NCBI GenBank assembly: GCA_036852015.1
Contig: JAANDG010000506.1
Location: 43,516 to 107,515 of the forward strand
Reading direction: 5' to 3'
DNA: 64,000 bases
Source of the DNA: Pelodera strongyloides
Taxonomy: Eukaryota > Nematoda > Chromadorea > Rhabditida > Rhabditidae
Shown here: positions 1 to 13,415 of the stretch, piece after piece
Position numbering within the stretch: position 1 is the first letter of the stretch
Layout of the letters: every line of letters starts with the position of its first letter
Program-made: the position numbers and the translations under genes
The notes under the pieces: generated by a model
What the model saw: the letters and a program-made list of their open reading frames with translations, nothing else
The model's database searches: none
Told to the model about the DNA's origin: nothing

Positions 1-807
1 TCGACTGTGGCGACCCTCTAAAACCTTCGCCGCGCACTCGCCACACTTCCGCGGCGCGCAGTCAAAAGTTAGCATTGGGCGGTCACCAAATAATCTACGT
101 ATAACCTAAAAACCTCGAAATATAAAAAGGAGCCAGCTGTGAGCATCATGCTCATGCATCCGAACCCTTAGTGTATAGTGTATACACCTTGAATCTTGAA
201 TGAATGACTATTTCATAGTTTCTTGGAAGATCAGATTATGGATCGCAGAATTGTATAACTGTCCGGTTATGAAAAGAAAACAGAAAATAATATTTTTTGC
301 ATAGGAGCATTGGTGCATAGGCATAGGCTGCATAGGTGTCATTGTACATTACAAAAATGATAACATTAATTAAATAGCATAAAATGATTGGTAAACCTCT
401 GCATTGGTAATTATTTGTAAACTAAACGATTAATTGGAATAAAACAAAATAATGCGAAATGTCTTCCACTTTCCGTACGCAATAACACCAAATCCCTTCA
501 TTCCGGGAAAGTTTCCATGGAAACGCAAAATTTTGTCGAAAACGTCGCCGGCAATGAATTATGAGGCAAGAAAACATAATATATACATATTAATATTAAT
601 ATAAAACTGAAAGAAACCCAGCCACAATCAATGCCGGTAATTTCATCAAGAAATAATGACGATATATTATTGCAAGTATTTTACTCTTGCTAGGGGGCGA
701 TAAATCTTTTTCCTTGGTCACCAAACAATCTATCTAAAAACCACGTAAATTTAAAGTAAAATAAGTAAAATATTAAAATATAAAAAAAAATTAAAATATT
801 ATCAATC

Positions 808-1222
808 GATAGAGTTTTTCATGCTGATTACGAATCAAAAAGAAGTAGCTGCAAACTTTCGGATATAAAAACCATTTTTTCCCCTAATAGAGCGAAATTA
901 GTGGAATTTTTGTGTTTTCGTGCATATTCTTTGACGCGGACTCTTGTTATGGTGCACTTTATGGAAAAACAACTGTGCGTTCCCTTCCAAGTATAGAAAA
1001 ATTTACCGTATTTTCCCTGAAATGAATATTTGACATGAGAAATTAATACATGGGTCTCGCGAAGTCGTAAAATACGGTAAATTTGTCCGGATACTTGGAA
1101 ACCCCATAATGTTATTAAATGAAGTTTGCGATGTTTCACTAATTTTTTCATGTTTCATATTTCATATTTTAAAATTTCGCTCTTTTTGATTCGTCATCAG
1201 CGTGAAAAACTCTATCGCTTGA
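808..1222. mobile_element. Nested inverted-repeat elements
   Basis: Outer arms GATAGAGTTTTTCATGCTGA (809) and complement (1196). Inside, 955-1113 matches the element at 9852-10018. Confidence 0.6.
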
Positions 1223-1802
1223 TGTCTTCACCAGAAAAAAAATCTTTTTTGATGCCGCAGTTCCCTCGTTAGTAGTAGCATTATCTAGTTGATCCAACAT
1301 TCCTATAAGTAAAGAAAACAAACACCACAATATACGTATAACAACTTGAATAAACATACGAGTATGGGCACCGGATCACTTGCAAATCATATGGAGAATT
1401 TATTATTCCTTTCAGTGTACGACTTCCAAAAGCTAGGGATTATTGTGCAATGTCAACAAGATTATGCAAAAGGCAAAAGTCCGAATTTCACACGACATTA
1501 GCGTTTCCGAAAACAAAACAAAATGAACAAATAAAGTCAAGCCAAGGGGTGCTAAACACAAAGTTATACCGGATTGAATTTTTCGTCGTGTGCACAATTC
1601 ATAATCACATACTCAATTTGAGGCCTAACAATATATATATCCCGCTAATTTACTCTGTTCATGATTTGTTATTACTCATAATCCCACTGAAACGTATTCA
1701 CACTATTCACTTTCGTTGGAAGTATTGCGTATCGATTTTGGCCGGGAAGAACAAAAAAAAATTAGCATATCCCAAGAGGCACGCAAATTTATTACTTACT
1801 TA

Positions 1803-2115
1803 AGGCGCGTTCGAGTTGGGAAAAGTTTGAAGAATTCCGGAAAAGTTGGGTTCAAGATGGACACCGGAAAAGTAAATTTTACTTACTGGAAAAGTTCATA
1901 CACCGTAATGGAAAAACGTTGTTTTTCCGCTATATAGCCCCAACCGTCGGGGTCCACTTCGAACGGGCGATCCATTCTTGGATCCGGCAGTATTAAAATT
2001 AATATCCCACAACGATTCCAATACGGTAGATTTTGATTTTTCTGCATGTTTTTCCGTCCAACGTGAACCAACTTTTTCCGGAATTCTTCAACTTTTTCCC
2101 ATCTTAAATGCGCCT
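1803..2115. mobile_element. Inverted-repeat element
   Basis: GGCGCGTTCGAGTTGGGAAA, AAGAATTCCGGAAAAGTTGG and their complements at 2070-2115 form arms of about 45 bp. Confidence 0.55.
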
Positions 2116-2298
2116 TTAGCTGTCGATCATTTGACATATTTTCGCGTCAGACTATGCACGTCAGTTTTTACAGCCTTTTACTTTTTTAATCATTTTCTTT
2201 AGCTATTACTTTAGCTATTACTTTTAAATTCATTAAATACCTTCACACTAGTTTTTTATCAGTACTAGAGAATTTAATGCTCCAAGTCTTGTTTCAGG

Positions 2299-2357
2299 AA
2301 CCTACTGAAAATCTCGATGGTTGCAGAGAACAAAAAGGAGCAGTTGCGACATGAAAG
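2299..2357 (+). other. Weak exon candidate
   Basis: A tttcag acceptor and a gttagt donor bound a stretch open in one frame (NLLKISMVAENKKEQLRHER). No neighbouring exon joins it. It may be chance. Confidence 0.12.
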
Positions 2358-2654
2358 GTTAGTTGTGGCACTACTTATGGGCTTGTGCGAATTCGATTAT
2401 ATTCAACGGGAGAATTTGAGGTCGTATCGACATTCAAGTCCCCGTTTTCTCTTCTGAAATGCGCCCCGCAAACATTATTTGCTATTAGTATTACGTGGAA
2501 TCCAATCATTTTCTATCGTTTCCTAAAACTGCGCTATTGATCGCAATTTATCGTTTTCTGTAGAATAATTAAACAACCGTATTTAGCAATTGCGCGTGGC
2601 AACTGGGCAGAACATTAATGCACATGTGACACTCTTCCACTGAGCTGGCGCAAT

Positions 2655-2990
2655 CAATGAAGCTAGGCAGGAGACGTAAGTGCCCAGGTAAGTTTACCCT
2701 GGCTGTGGTGACTTTTCCAAAACCAACACGAGTACGGTCGACCTCTGGTGCGTCGGTCTAAATCGGGGCTCCTCTGGGGGTTGTATCCCCTCGGGGTGCG
2801 GGTTGGGAGAGGGAGGTCCAGACCCCCGGGAGTCCGGTGCTGGGACCCTCCTCCCCAAGGTAACATCGCCTACGTGGAGAGGTACCGAAGGCCTGAACAC
2901 TGGCGGATTCGTAGGGAGCAGTGTAAAGAGGAAGGAGCGGAGGGTCAGCCGGTCAGCTCAGATCAGGTAAAGTGGGTGGGCATGAGCACT
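2655..2990 (+). repeat. Dispersed GC-rich repeat, copy 1
   Basis: CTGGCTGTGGTGACT, then CCCTCGGGGTGCGGGTTGGG and CCGGGAG blocks match 24540-24813 in reverse. It is far richer in GC than its surroundings. Confidence 0.55.
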
Positions 2991-4644
2991 TATGTATATG
3001 GATTTTAATTGTGTCCCATGTTCATTCACTCTTTTGTACATATATGTATATATCTTGAAACACGTTCTGTAAATATTACTTTGCGAATTTGTACATATTC
3101 ATTACGTTTCTCACACAATACACTCTTGATACATTGCACCTTTGCCATGTCGTTTACCTTGAAAAAGATTTTTGTCACTTGTCTGTTGTTATATTTTTTT
3201 GAATAAAACTTTTTAATACAGTTTGTTTTATTGGTCAGCTGTGTGGTTTTTGCATGCAAGGCTGGATACTATTGGGACGAGTTAGTAAATTTCTAACAAA
3301 GTAGGTTTCTTACCCAGCAGACTAGCACCTAGACCTAGCCTCTAGATCCTATTATAAGAATAAAGTCATTGTTATCGTGGAGTTCGCCTATAGGATCGCT
3401 AGTTACGATATTGGAACTAGAACTAGCACTGCCCTGAAGCGGTTTATGTGGGTTAGTGCTAAAATATAGTTCGTTTCCTGTTTTATCCAGTTTATACTAC
3501 TTTTATTCTGAATAGAAACACTTGTGATGAAAGTTCTACACGCTTTTTGGAAGCCTCGACATAGAAGTATATGTAGAATGGACGATACAGCGTTCGAAGT
3601 TTTATTTCTACCGTGTTCGATGATGTCATGAGCAGCTGACGACAAGTTCCGGATGACAAATTGTTGAAAGTATTGTCAATGGAGGGTGTCTCGGGCGAAT
3701 GTGGGCCCTCAGGTAGCAGGCCATTCTGAAATGTAAGAAGAACCTCTGTTCGTAAGCAAGCTAAATAAACGGGCATTGGAACATTGCTTTGAAAAGTCCT
3801 CCGTATTTTTTGTTGTTTCCTGAATGTGGAACACATCGAAAGGGTGTACTTGAAGAAATGTTACCAACTCCTGTTTGATGTAAAATGCTGATCTGCGAGT
3901 TCGATCTTTACTTTGTTATTATAATGTTGTTATCATTGCTTCACATAATACAGTACGTCACATTTTCAGTGGTAGCTGACGTTGCATACCTAAGGCCGAG
4001 GAAGGATTTTGTTTTTACATTACGCATAATAAAGTGTTTATGCTCCAAGATCGTGTCTATTCAGTGAGTGGTAAAATTGTTTTTATGATTAGTTTAGAAT
4101 TTGTTCTAATGAGGCCAGAAGAGACAGAGTGGAGACGGCCTTCAACGCTTCTGGGACTTCTGGAATTCAATTTTAACAAAATTCAGGCAATTCTTCTAAC
4201 CTTAACTAAATCTTCGAGAGTACAAAGGAGAATGGAATAAGTGCCAAACTTTATAAAAAAAAGCATCGGGCTGGTCACCAGATGGTTTTGTCTGATGACA
4301 TCATTTGCTGACCGGTTACGGACCATTTGGTGACCACTTGTGGTCAATCTGGTGGTCTCTTGAGAAGGTTTTCGACAAAAATTGGCCGCCACGTGCCCAT
4401 CAAATATGTTGTCCCACTAAAAAACCGGGAACCGTCTCTAAATGTTTCCCACCGTTTCCAGAGGCCGTATTCACCAGCACACAGGGATCCCTCCCTGGCC
4501 TCCCTAGGGAGATAACGAGCAGAAGAGCATAGAAAGTACGAGAGCAAGAGAGACTCGTGAGCCTAGGGAGGGCTAACTGCGTGTTCGTGAATACGGTATC
4601 AGGAATGCCTCAGAGGCGCGGAAAATGTCTACAAACAACTCTGG

Positions 4645-4820
4645 TCTCCAACCGCGCAGCGCACCCCCAGCCAGGGGCGCTCGCCCCTTCTTTTTGCCCC
4701 CCAAAGCGGCTGGCCGGGGCCCCTCTGCGCGGTACGCGGCTGGCTACGCGTGCACTCGAATTTGCGTGGCTGGATACGCGTGCACTCCAATTTGCGCGGC
4801 TGGGTGCGCGGTGCGCTGCG
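4645..4820. repeat. GC-rich patch with 30-bp repeat
   Basis: GCGGCTGGCTACGCGTGCAC and ATTTGCGTGG-type units repeat two to three times. It is CpG-rich in an AT-rich area. Confidence 0.5.
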
Positions 4821-5262
4821 CACCAAGGAACGTAGCAATGAGTCGCACCTGCAAAAAAGTGAATCGCTTGAAACTTGAACACGTCTTTTTCTGTGCCTGA
4901 GTCCCAACATCAAGATTAATCTTTTCAATCATATTCTGTTAGGTATACGGTAATACATACCTAACAATAAGAATTATAGTTTGTTACTATCATGTGTTTT
5001 GTTTATCACTTACCGTTGTTCATTGATCTTTAGTGGATGTAAGACCAATGTTTCACTCTCGCGTAATAATTGTTTGCCTCTGGCAAAATGTGTGTTTTCT
5101 CTGCACTAGCCTACCGTAAGGGCTACGGCCTAACACTGATTGATCATTATATCGCCCGTGTAATCGCCACTTCTATATTCGAAATAAACTATTATAATAA
5201 TCGTCTTACTCTTGTCGCTCAGTTTCTGTTTGCATCAGAAGTCGTTATCTGTATACGTATAC

Positions 5263-5702
5263 TTAAAGGATCGCAGTCACTTCAAATTCGTCATTTTACT
5301 TTGTGTATAATCAAATATAGGAAAGCATAGAGAGAAATACTTTACCAAAACCGAATAATTTGAATTCCAACTCAGGGAGTGAACAAGTAGAAAAGTAGTT
5401 CTACTTTACTACCGCAGGATCACGAAACGTGTTCATACAGCTGCTTCCCGATCGGGAGTATGCAAATTATTTCGGCAAATATCTGCATATTATATCTTTA
5501 CATATACTACAAGGGTCTGCAGGCATATCACTACACGTTTCATGATCCCGCGGTAGTTAAGTAGAACTACTTTTCTACTTATTCACCCCATGAGTTGGAA
5601 TTCAAATTATTCGGTTTTGGTAAAGTATTTGTCTCTATTCTTTCCTATATTAAATTATACACCAAGTAAAATGTCGAATTTGAAGCGACTGCGATCCTTT
5701 AA
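5263..5702. mobile_element. TTAA MITE family 6 (TTAAAGGATCGCAGTC ends)
   Basis: Ends TTAAAGGATCGCAGTCACTT and GCGACTGCGATCCTTTAA. Long arms follow (CCAAAACCGAATAATTTGAA and complement), giving about 440 bp of inverted repeat. Confidence 0.7.
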
Positions 5703-6158
5703 AGGGAGAGGCCCATGAGGTAAAAGTTTTCCTCAATTTGCTTGCACAGAATGTGCGGAATTTTAGAAACACTACTGTCAAAACCGCATTTCTTTGCACC
5801 TAGAACTCACAGAGTTATTCCTTGGCAAACAGTTCGGCCAGGTACCGTAGCCAGAAACAATTTTTGCGCTTTTAGGGCATTACATTATTGGAAGCGCTTT
5901 TTTTATAATTGTAGGAATGTTATTTCACCCGTTTAACAATTATTGTGTAGAGAAAGAATGCTAATGGACGGATATAAGCCATAAAAACGCATTTTAAAGC
6001 TGCTGACTACGGTACCTGGCCGAACTGTTTACCGGGGAATAACTCTGTGAGTTCTAGGTGCAAAGAAATGCGGTTTTTACAGTAATATTTCTAAAATTCC
6101 GGACATTCTGTGCAAGCAAATTGAGGAAAACTTTTATCTCATGGGCCTCTCCCTTTAA
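5699..6158. mobile_element. TTAA MITE family 3 (TTAAAGGGAGAGGCCC ends), copy 1
   Basis: 460 bp with ends TTAAAGGGAGAGGCCCATGA and TCATGGGCCTCTCCCTTTAA. Its left TTAA is also the right TTAA of the element at 5263-5702. Confidence 0.75.
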
Positions 6159-7168
6159 CATATTCTAAATACTCATTGTCAGTAGAACTTGCGGGTCGTT
6201 TGTAAGGTTTGAACAAAAAGCACCATACTGATTGATAACGACCTCAAAAATCGTTATTGGATTGTATGAGACATAAATGCATCATTTTATGCTTCATCGG
6301 GTGCTCCTTGATCCTTTATGTAGTAGAAGTATAAGGGCAATACAGGTGCTATCTTTTTTTGTTCAGCATTAGGCGCCGGGTTCCTGATGAGAAATTGCCA
6401 AGAACTTCAAACTTCTGTCCGGAAACCTCAAACATCGAATCTTTTAGGGGCCGTGTTTTACCACTTTTCGCTTACACGTAGGTTAGGTAGCTTGCGCTAT
6501 AAGTCATTGTTATGAATCATGGCAATTTCTTTTTTCAATAAAAATAAAGACTGTAAATATTGTTTATCATTACCCCTGCCCCTTGATGGTTTGTTCAAAT
6601 GGCTTCAAATGGTGACGCTTAGATTTCTGCTTAAAAAAACCACTGGAACGGATATTATTATGACAATATTCTACTAAATTAACATGCAATCAGGCAGTAT
6701 ATAATTTACACTCATTCAAATGAAATCATTATTGAGTTATTGCATTTAACTCAAGTGTAAAGTGTACAAAGTACAGGTTTGTTAGTTTCTTTCAATTTGT
6801 TATAAGGCTTGGCGAACCATCGACTGGCAGTTGCACTGAATGTTTTATTCTCTTTTCTAGAGTAAATTTTCTTTATTTTCATTATCCTTCTTGCGTCTCT
6901 CTTGCCATTAACTAGAAGAAAACAAACATACTACAGGGCATATTTTTTTTAGGATTTTTGCACAGTTATTGGGTATTTTGGGGGGCTCTGGGCTGTGGTG
7001 TTTGTTACATCTCATTCATGCTCTACGTGGAATGCTTTACACTAGCACTGCCTTAAATAAATAAGTACAATGTATAATTCCTCTTTCTAAGTATGCACGT
7101 AAACTAAACGAGAATTTAGTTGAGCTAATTTGTATTCAGTCGCACCGCTTAAAAAAACCTCGAACGGT

Positions 7169-7429
<261 letters not shown>

Positions 7430-7502
7430 CGTCCGTAGTCTCATCCATAAGTCTGTAATGATCCAGATAAATGATCGTTTAGTTCGTTTCATCACGCGCA
7501 CA

Positions 7503-9668
7503 ATGAATCTGAGGTCGGGTAGAATGGTCACGCCAGTGAATCCGCAGCCAAGAGTGGTCCAGCAGAAGCCGGACAACTCCGCGGTCATTATTGACCATTT
7601 TGGAATACCAGATCTGGAAGACGTATTCAACGTGGTCAGTAGAAAGAAAAACTATTTATAATCAACGTAAATGAAATGCTGCTCGACAAACCGTGGCCAG
7701 ATAAATTGTCCTGTCGAAATGCTAGCTATTAGTCGTTATCTCATACACTTTATTGAGAAAGTTTTTTTTATTTAGCTTTTTGTTTACTTGTTGTGTTTAT
7801 ATATGTTTTGTGATCGCGTGCTCGCCTGAGCGAATATATATCCTCACTTCTCGATATTACCGTAGTAAAAAATACACCTATTCATAATGGACTAAGCAAA
7901 AAAAATACATACATATCCGTAATGGACTGCTTGGTCTTAGCTGACACAATCTTCGCAAAAGTGAGAATATCGCTGAGACGAGCACGTGAATTGATATTGG
8001 GACACATTTACATAATTAAAGCGAATGTCAAGCCTGATTCACAGATATTCTATAACACGCTGTCACAAAATACCGTAGTTTATAAAATTTCTCTCGCGCC
8101 CTCCTCTTTTTCTTTGCTGACTTAAAAAATTTCTCTTGCGCCCTCCTCTTTTTCTTTGCTGTCTAACAGCCTCGTAAATTCAAACGGTCCTGTGGACAAA
8201 GAATAGTCTGATTTTGTCCAAATGACCAGAATCCCATATTGAAGGAGTTTTTTGGAGGGGTTTGAAATTGTCTTTGTTTATTTTTATTTTCACTTTCACT
8301 TTCCTTACCTTCAAAACATAAGCTTTTTTTTGAGCCCAACATGAAAAACCGGCTTGACATTCCCTTTAAGAGCACAATAAAGAAACACGAGAAGTGATCT
8401 GGCGTAGCTTTTGTATATAAGATATTTTTCACTTTTCGCACAGTATGCCACTAGTGGGAAAATTTCCCTTGTCACGATCGTTTGTAGAAAGCTTATAATC
8501 AAACGAGCATGCAATTCCTCATATAACCATGGAGTTTTCAGGCCGGAATCGCCTTCCCAAGAGATCCGCTTTCTGTAATTTTTAAGGCGGATTTGATGAT
8601 CGTTGGGGCGTGGAGAGCTCAGATCTTTATGGCGTTTCGTCAGATTGTAAAAGGGGCTAATCTGGTATGATTATTAATTTAGGCAACTATGAAACTATGA
8701 TCACTTCATCTTACGAGTGCACAAAAACATACGCTAGAATTCATTTGCTGTAATATCGCCGTGTCAATTCCTAGACAGATCCAAAATTATGCTTCGACTA
8801 GGATTTTTTTGCACTATTGCATATAAAAGTGAAACTAAACTAAAGGAGGCATGTTTATGATGATATGTGCGGTCTTTGATTTGCAGGAGATAGTTTACAT
8901 AAATACGACATTAAATTATTAGATTTAGATTTTTTTATTTAGAAGGGAAACATCGTGTGGATGCGTGACGCGCTACGAGGACTGAAGGGTTTCGCGAGGG
9001 CAAGGGACATCAAATTCGATGCACGAAAAAAATCCGTTCTTCTTTCTTCGGAGTTAACAAACGTGAGTTCCGTGGCAAAGAGTTTGTTATTTAGCGCATA
9101 CGGAACATTACCGGTGACATTACCACACAACGTTTGGGGGGGTGTTTGCATAAAGATGTATACATATAGCGAATTTATCTCTCTCGAGCTCAACGATAGG
9201 GCGCGTGGTTCCGGGCGATATCACCGTCAATTACTGTTGTGAGCATACTTCTTCGTGAGCAGCCTCGATCTGAGCAATATGTGCTTTCCTGTATTGCGAG
9301 CGGTATTACGCGAAGGAATGATGTTCAAGTTAATCGAGATCGTGGCCGATAATCGCATGCTTATCTAGTAGAACTCTTTGAGTTATACAAACATTGTGTG
9401 AATGAAAAACAAATAATGAATCCACGCACAGCGCCATATTCTTGAAAAAAAATACGATAAAATGAGTAATATTCGTTCTCAGTGAAACAAATTTAAAGAT
9501 AGCTCTCTTTAGTGTTTCAATGCTTGCGCGAGAAATGTTACCGGAGAGCCCATCGAGAAGAATATTATCAGCCTCAAGGACGCATTTGCGAACAGTAGGC
9601 TCGACGAAACCCTTTTCACACCGATCGTCGAAGCACTTACGGAGAGAGTAGCCCAACACTTGAAATTG
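7503..9668 (+). CDS. Unrecognised protein, three N-terminal exons
   Basis: Segments 7503-7634, 8943-9062 and 9513-9668 are all phase 0-0 with good splice sites (gtcagt, tatttag, gtgagt, ctttag, gtaagc). They encode 136 residues: MNLRSGRMVTP, then VIIDHFGIPDLEDVFNV, then ALRGLKGFARARDIKF, then EPIEKNIISLKDAFANSRL and LFTPIVEALTERVAQHLKL. Composition is that of a soluble, partly helical protein. I do not recognise the family. The start could instead be the in-frame ATG at 7458. The first exon abuts a long CA microsatellite at 7171-7428, which may lie in the promoter or 5' leader. No clear exon follows before 13416, so this may be the front of the gene whose exons lie at 13416-19811, or a separate gene. 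Confidence 0.5.
8083..8161. repeat. 41-bp tandem repeat, two copies
   Basis: AATTTCTCTCGCGCCCTCCT to TTTCTTTGCTG occurs twice. Confidence 0.7.
8165..8368. mobile_element. TTAA MITE family 5, truncated copy
   Basis: Matches the half ending CGGCTTGACATTCCCTTTAA; the other half is missing. Confidence 0.55.
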
Positions 9669-9851
9669 GTAAGCGAACGTTAGCAGTCACGAAGAACTCT
9701 ACCGCTACATTATTTTCCACTGTTAATTTCGGGACTAGAACAAGGAGTAAATCTCTCAGTACTCGGCTTACAATACGATTGAAAGTTGGTCATGAAAAGG
9801 ACGTTTGGTTTTGGTATTCCAAAACATTGATGCACTTAGAGTAGTGGAGAT

Positions 9852-10018
9852 TTATGGGGTTTCCAACTATCCGGACAAATTTACCGTATTTTACGACTTC
9901 GCGAGACCCATGTATTAGTTTCTCATGTCAAATATTCAATTCAGGGAAAATACGGTAAATTTGTGTATACTTGGAAGGGAACGCACAGTTGTTTTTGGCA
10001 TACATGGAAACCCCATAA
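9852..10018. mobile_element. Short inverted-repeat element, second copy of the 955-1113 family
   Basis: Ends TTTATGGGGTTTCCAA and ATGGAAACCCCATAAA, with AATTTACCGTATTTT and complement inside. Confidence 0.65.
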
Positions 10019-10165
10019 AGCAATAACGTTTCTTTAAATAAAAACAATTCTCAATGCGCTTCGGCCTATTTTATCAAAAGTATAATATGTATCAATGAGG
10101 TTCTTTTAGAAGCGTTCGATTGAGAATGACGTGATGGGCGCTGCCAGGCCACTTCAACTATTTCC

Positions 10166-10212
10166 TGCTGCTGCTGCTGCTGCGGCTGCGGCTGCTGCTG
10201 CTGCAGCTACTA
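10166..10212. repeat. CTG/GCT microsatellite
   Basis: GCTGCTGCTGCTGCGGCTGCG type repeat; a second short one lies at 10492-10530. Confidence 0.85.
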
Positions 10213-10359
10213 TGTTCCTATTTGGCAGGGTGTCGCCCGTCGAAACTGACACGGTGGCGTCCTTTCGGGCCCCCAAAGACAGAACCCTGGCGACAGGGAG
10301 CCAGGCTGCTTTGAAGAGGTAGCGTACTCTTGTCATACGGGCAACAGGTTACGGTAATT

Positions 10360-10482
10360 GAGGGAGACTCCCTGCCATTTATGAACTGTGGTGAATAGGA
10401 CTTTTTAACGCGGGCGACAGCCTGCCATTGAGGGAAACTCCCTGTCAATATAGGTGTTTGAGGGAAACTCCCTGTCAGGAAG
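10360..10482. repeat. Three short palindromes GAGGGAnACTCCCT
   Basis: TGAGGGAGACTCCCTGCCAT, TGAGGGAAACTCCCTGTCAA and TGAGGGAAACTCCCTGTCAG occur within 120 bases. Each can form a hairpin. Confidence 0.6.
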
Positions 10483-12609
10483 GAACAGAGTACTGCTGCT
10501 GCTGCTGCAGCTACTGCTGCTGCTGCTCCAGGTAGATTATACGTTTAGATTCGCCAATGGTCATTCAAATTCGTCTTTTTACTTCAATTACCAATAACTA
10601 TAAAAATGAACTTAGAAAAACATATTTCCAATACCAATTAACGGAAAATTTATCACAGGGAAAGAACTCCCTTCGGTTGAGTTTTGATTTTTGACAACAT
10701 GTGGTGGTTTCTAAATCGCAACGGGGCTTGGCCGGTTGCCAATGATGCAATACATGAAAAAAAACCTGGGGAACACAGTTGGTAATCGGCCGGAATAGAG
10801 GGGGCGGAGCCAGACAATGCGCGTCACTGTAAAAGGGAACCAAACGCACAATTTTTAGCCCATTTTAGGGTCCAACCCCCAAAAAGTCAGTATACTGTAG
10901 TTGATTATATGTGATTTAGCCGTGCGCTATTAATTTAAAAGCTTCAATAAGAGAGTGTAAAATACGTTTACAGTGTTCTGTGTGTTTAAAACCGTCAAAT
11001 TTGGCAGCATTGGAGTTTAAGGCCATTGTGAGATGTTATTCTAAATCACTACTGAGTGATTCTAATTCAATACCTTCGCATGCAACTGATAATAACACAT
11101 GATAGAAAACATACTTTATTTTATTCATACAAATTGTTGCTCGTAATAAGTATATGTGAGTTAGGTTGGAGCAGAGCTTTGGATTATGACGGACAGAATA
11201 ACACAGTGTTTGACCATCGTTCCGGGTACTCTCCTAGGCACTATAGTAGAACTACCTTCTCATGGAAATCTAGGCATCCCAGAGCATTTTAGGCGTCAAT
11301 GGAAGGGCCAATCGTCCCATGGAAATCAAAATATACCCGACCTGTTGGTCTCCCGACTGTCCTCTGACGACAGTCCGATAGAAAGCTGGCATCAGCAAAG
11401 TTTCTCGATGTTAATAGAGCCGGATGGGATATACTTTTGGTTGGCATTCTCGTGGGACGGTTGGTTGGGTCGTTGGGTCTCTTGGGACGCATGGTTTTAC
11501 CTTAAGTGGGACGGTACTTCCACAATAGAACTTACAGGTATGCGTAAGTAAATCAGGCCACTCTAATATGTCTTAATGAACTGATTGAATGCAACTGCAT
11601 ACGCATAGGTTCTTAGGTACTAGGAACTAGGAACCTCTCACACTTTGTCTAGGCACTAGGAGGCACTGTATGTTGCATGTAACGTGGTTTGGTGACCATT
11701 CGGTGATCATTTGGTAACCAGTTCACGGCGTATTTCGACAACGTGAAACTTGGCGACATCGCCGCGCCAAAAATGAGGGTCCGCCACGGCGGTGCCGCGC
11801 AATCCCCCTAAGGTGCGCGGCGGGTGCGCCGGAGTGCGCGAATGGTAAATGGCGCACCTCCAGCGGTCTTAGGGCGCCTGGAGCGACGTCGCCAAGTTTC
11901 CCCAGTGGAGGAAACTTCTTCGTATGGCAAAGTCCCCAAATTTCACCAAATGGGATGGCTAACGAAAAACAGATAAGCGTCATCAAATGGTGGTTTCTCC
12001 ATGTCCTATGACCATTCCGCCAAGAGTCGAACTTTGGTCAGCTATTAGGCAGAGACCTCTGGTACCCACTACATACAATTTACTGCAGTTTTAGACAGAG
12101 ATGCATCCGGCTACCCATAGCAGGGTAAATCCGAAATTTTAAAAATCAAAAGATCTTTACTTTTCCATATGGAGCAATGGATATTGAAATACTCATGTTA
12201 TTTATATTCATTTATGCACGTATCCGCGGAAATAACCCTTTAACAACCGTCCCTTGCACATTTGAGTTAGCGCATGCTGGATACGCCGCGCGGTTTGCCA
12301 TGGTACATAAGCCGCCCAAGAAAGAGCGCCGCCTCATTTTGTCGTATGGGAATGTTTTGGTTTATTTGTGCGTAACAATACCGAATTAACCCTGTTATAG
12401 TTAAATAAAGTAATATTTGTAGTAAAGTAACAAAGTACCACGCATTTGGATGGGTACACTTGAGAAATGAGCTCAAACTTTAGCGAAGTTCTCATGAAAA
12501 CTGGTAAAAATACACATTTTGGATGTTCCATGTGAATCAGAATGTATTATTATGTTCATAATATGTCAAAATTTGATGTCACATGGGCGCTGACCTCGTG
12601 AAAAGCAAG

Positions 12610-12892
12610 GAAAAATAAAAATCCAGACATTTTTCTCAGAAACTACAACGAACTGTTGGGTGCTGACTATTAATGATATGTTTAAAACAGTTGGGAAAAT
12701 GGCGCTTAGAAGTTTGGAAAGGATCGGTGAAGAATTGGCTTCAGGAAAATTATTCAAAGTTTGGAGTCGTTTGGCCGTAAGGCCAGGCAAAATAAAAATC
12801 CAGACATTTTTCTCAGAAACTACAACGAGTTGTTAGGTGCTGACTATTAGCGATATGTTTAAAAGTGTTTGTAGAATGGCGCTTAGAAATTT
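12610..12892. repeat. About 105-bp direct repeat, two copies
   Basis: AATAAAAATCCAGACATTTT to ATGGCGCTTAGAA occurs at 12613-12710 and 12790-12885. The stretch 9.7-13.4 kb otherwise shows repeats and no firm gene. Confidence 0.7.
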
Positions 12893-13415
12893 CAAATCGA
12901 TTCATGTCGATTTAACCTGTTTAAATATTCATCAAACTTAGGGGTAAAATGGCATTTTTGCGATTGCTCCAAATATTCAAATAAACCTGTTCCCGCCAAA
13001 AATTTGGTAATTTGATATGCGGTCGTACGTTAAGTCTACCACCCGAATTTTTGCCATTTTTCCACTAAGGCCTCGGTGGGAGAGGGTGCGGGCACAACAG
13101 GGTCTATATCAAGGGTGTAGTTAGGGGTCGCGCCGACCGTGACGGTTTTGAAAAATGTGTGGTCACGTCCACTTTCACGACGAGGCTGCGGGCGAGGCTT
13201 CAATCCAACGACCGTGTAACGCGGGGTGTGACGAGGCTGAAAAGACACGTTGCGCCTTAGACCCTGGCGCGTCGCCTGTCGGCAAAATTTAAATTTCGCC
13301 AAGTTTTTTTTGATTACCCAAACCCTTATTCTATTATTTTGTTGATATGTGTGCGTTCGTTTGTTGTTGTCATATGATAGTCTATGTATGCTACTTTCAT
13401 CTGTTTGACATTTAG

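Noticed and set aside
10131..10322. Poly-Ala open frame
   Set aside because: It is read from a CTG/GCT microsatellite. A later part (SPVETDTVASFRAPK) could be an exon, but neither side joins in phase.
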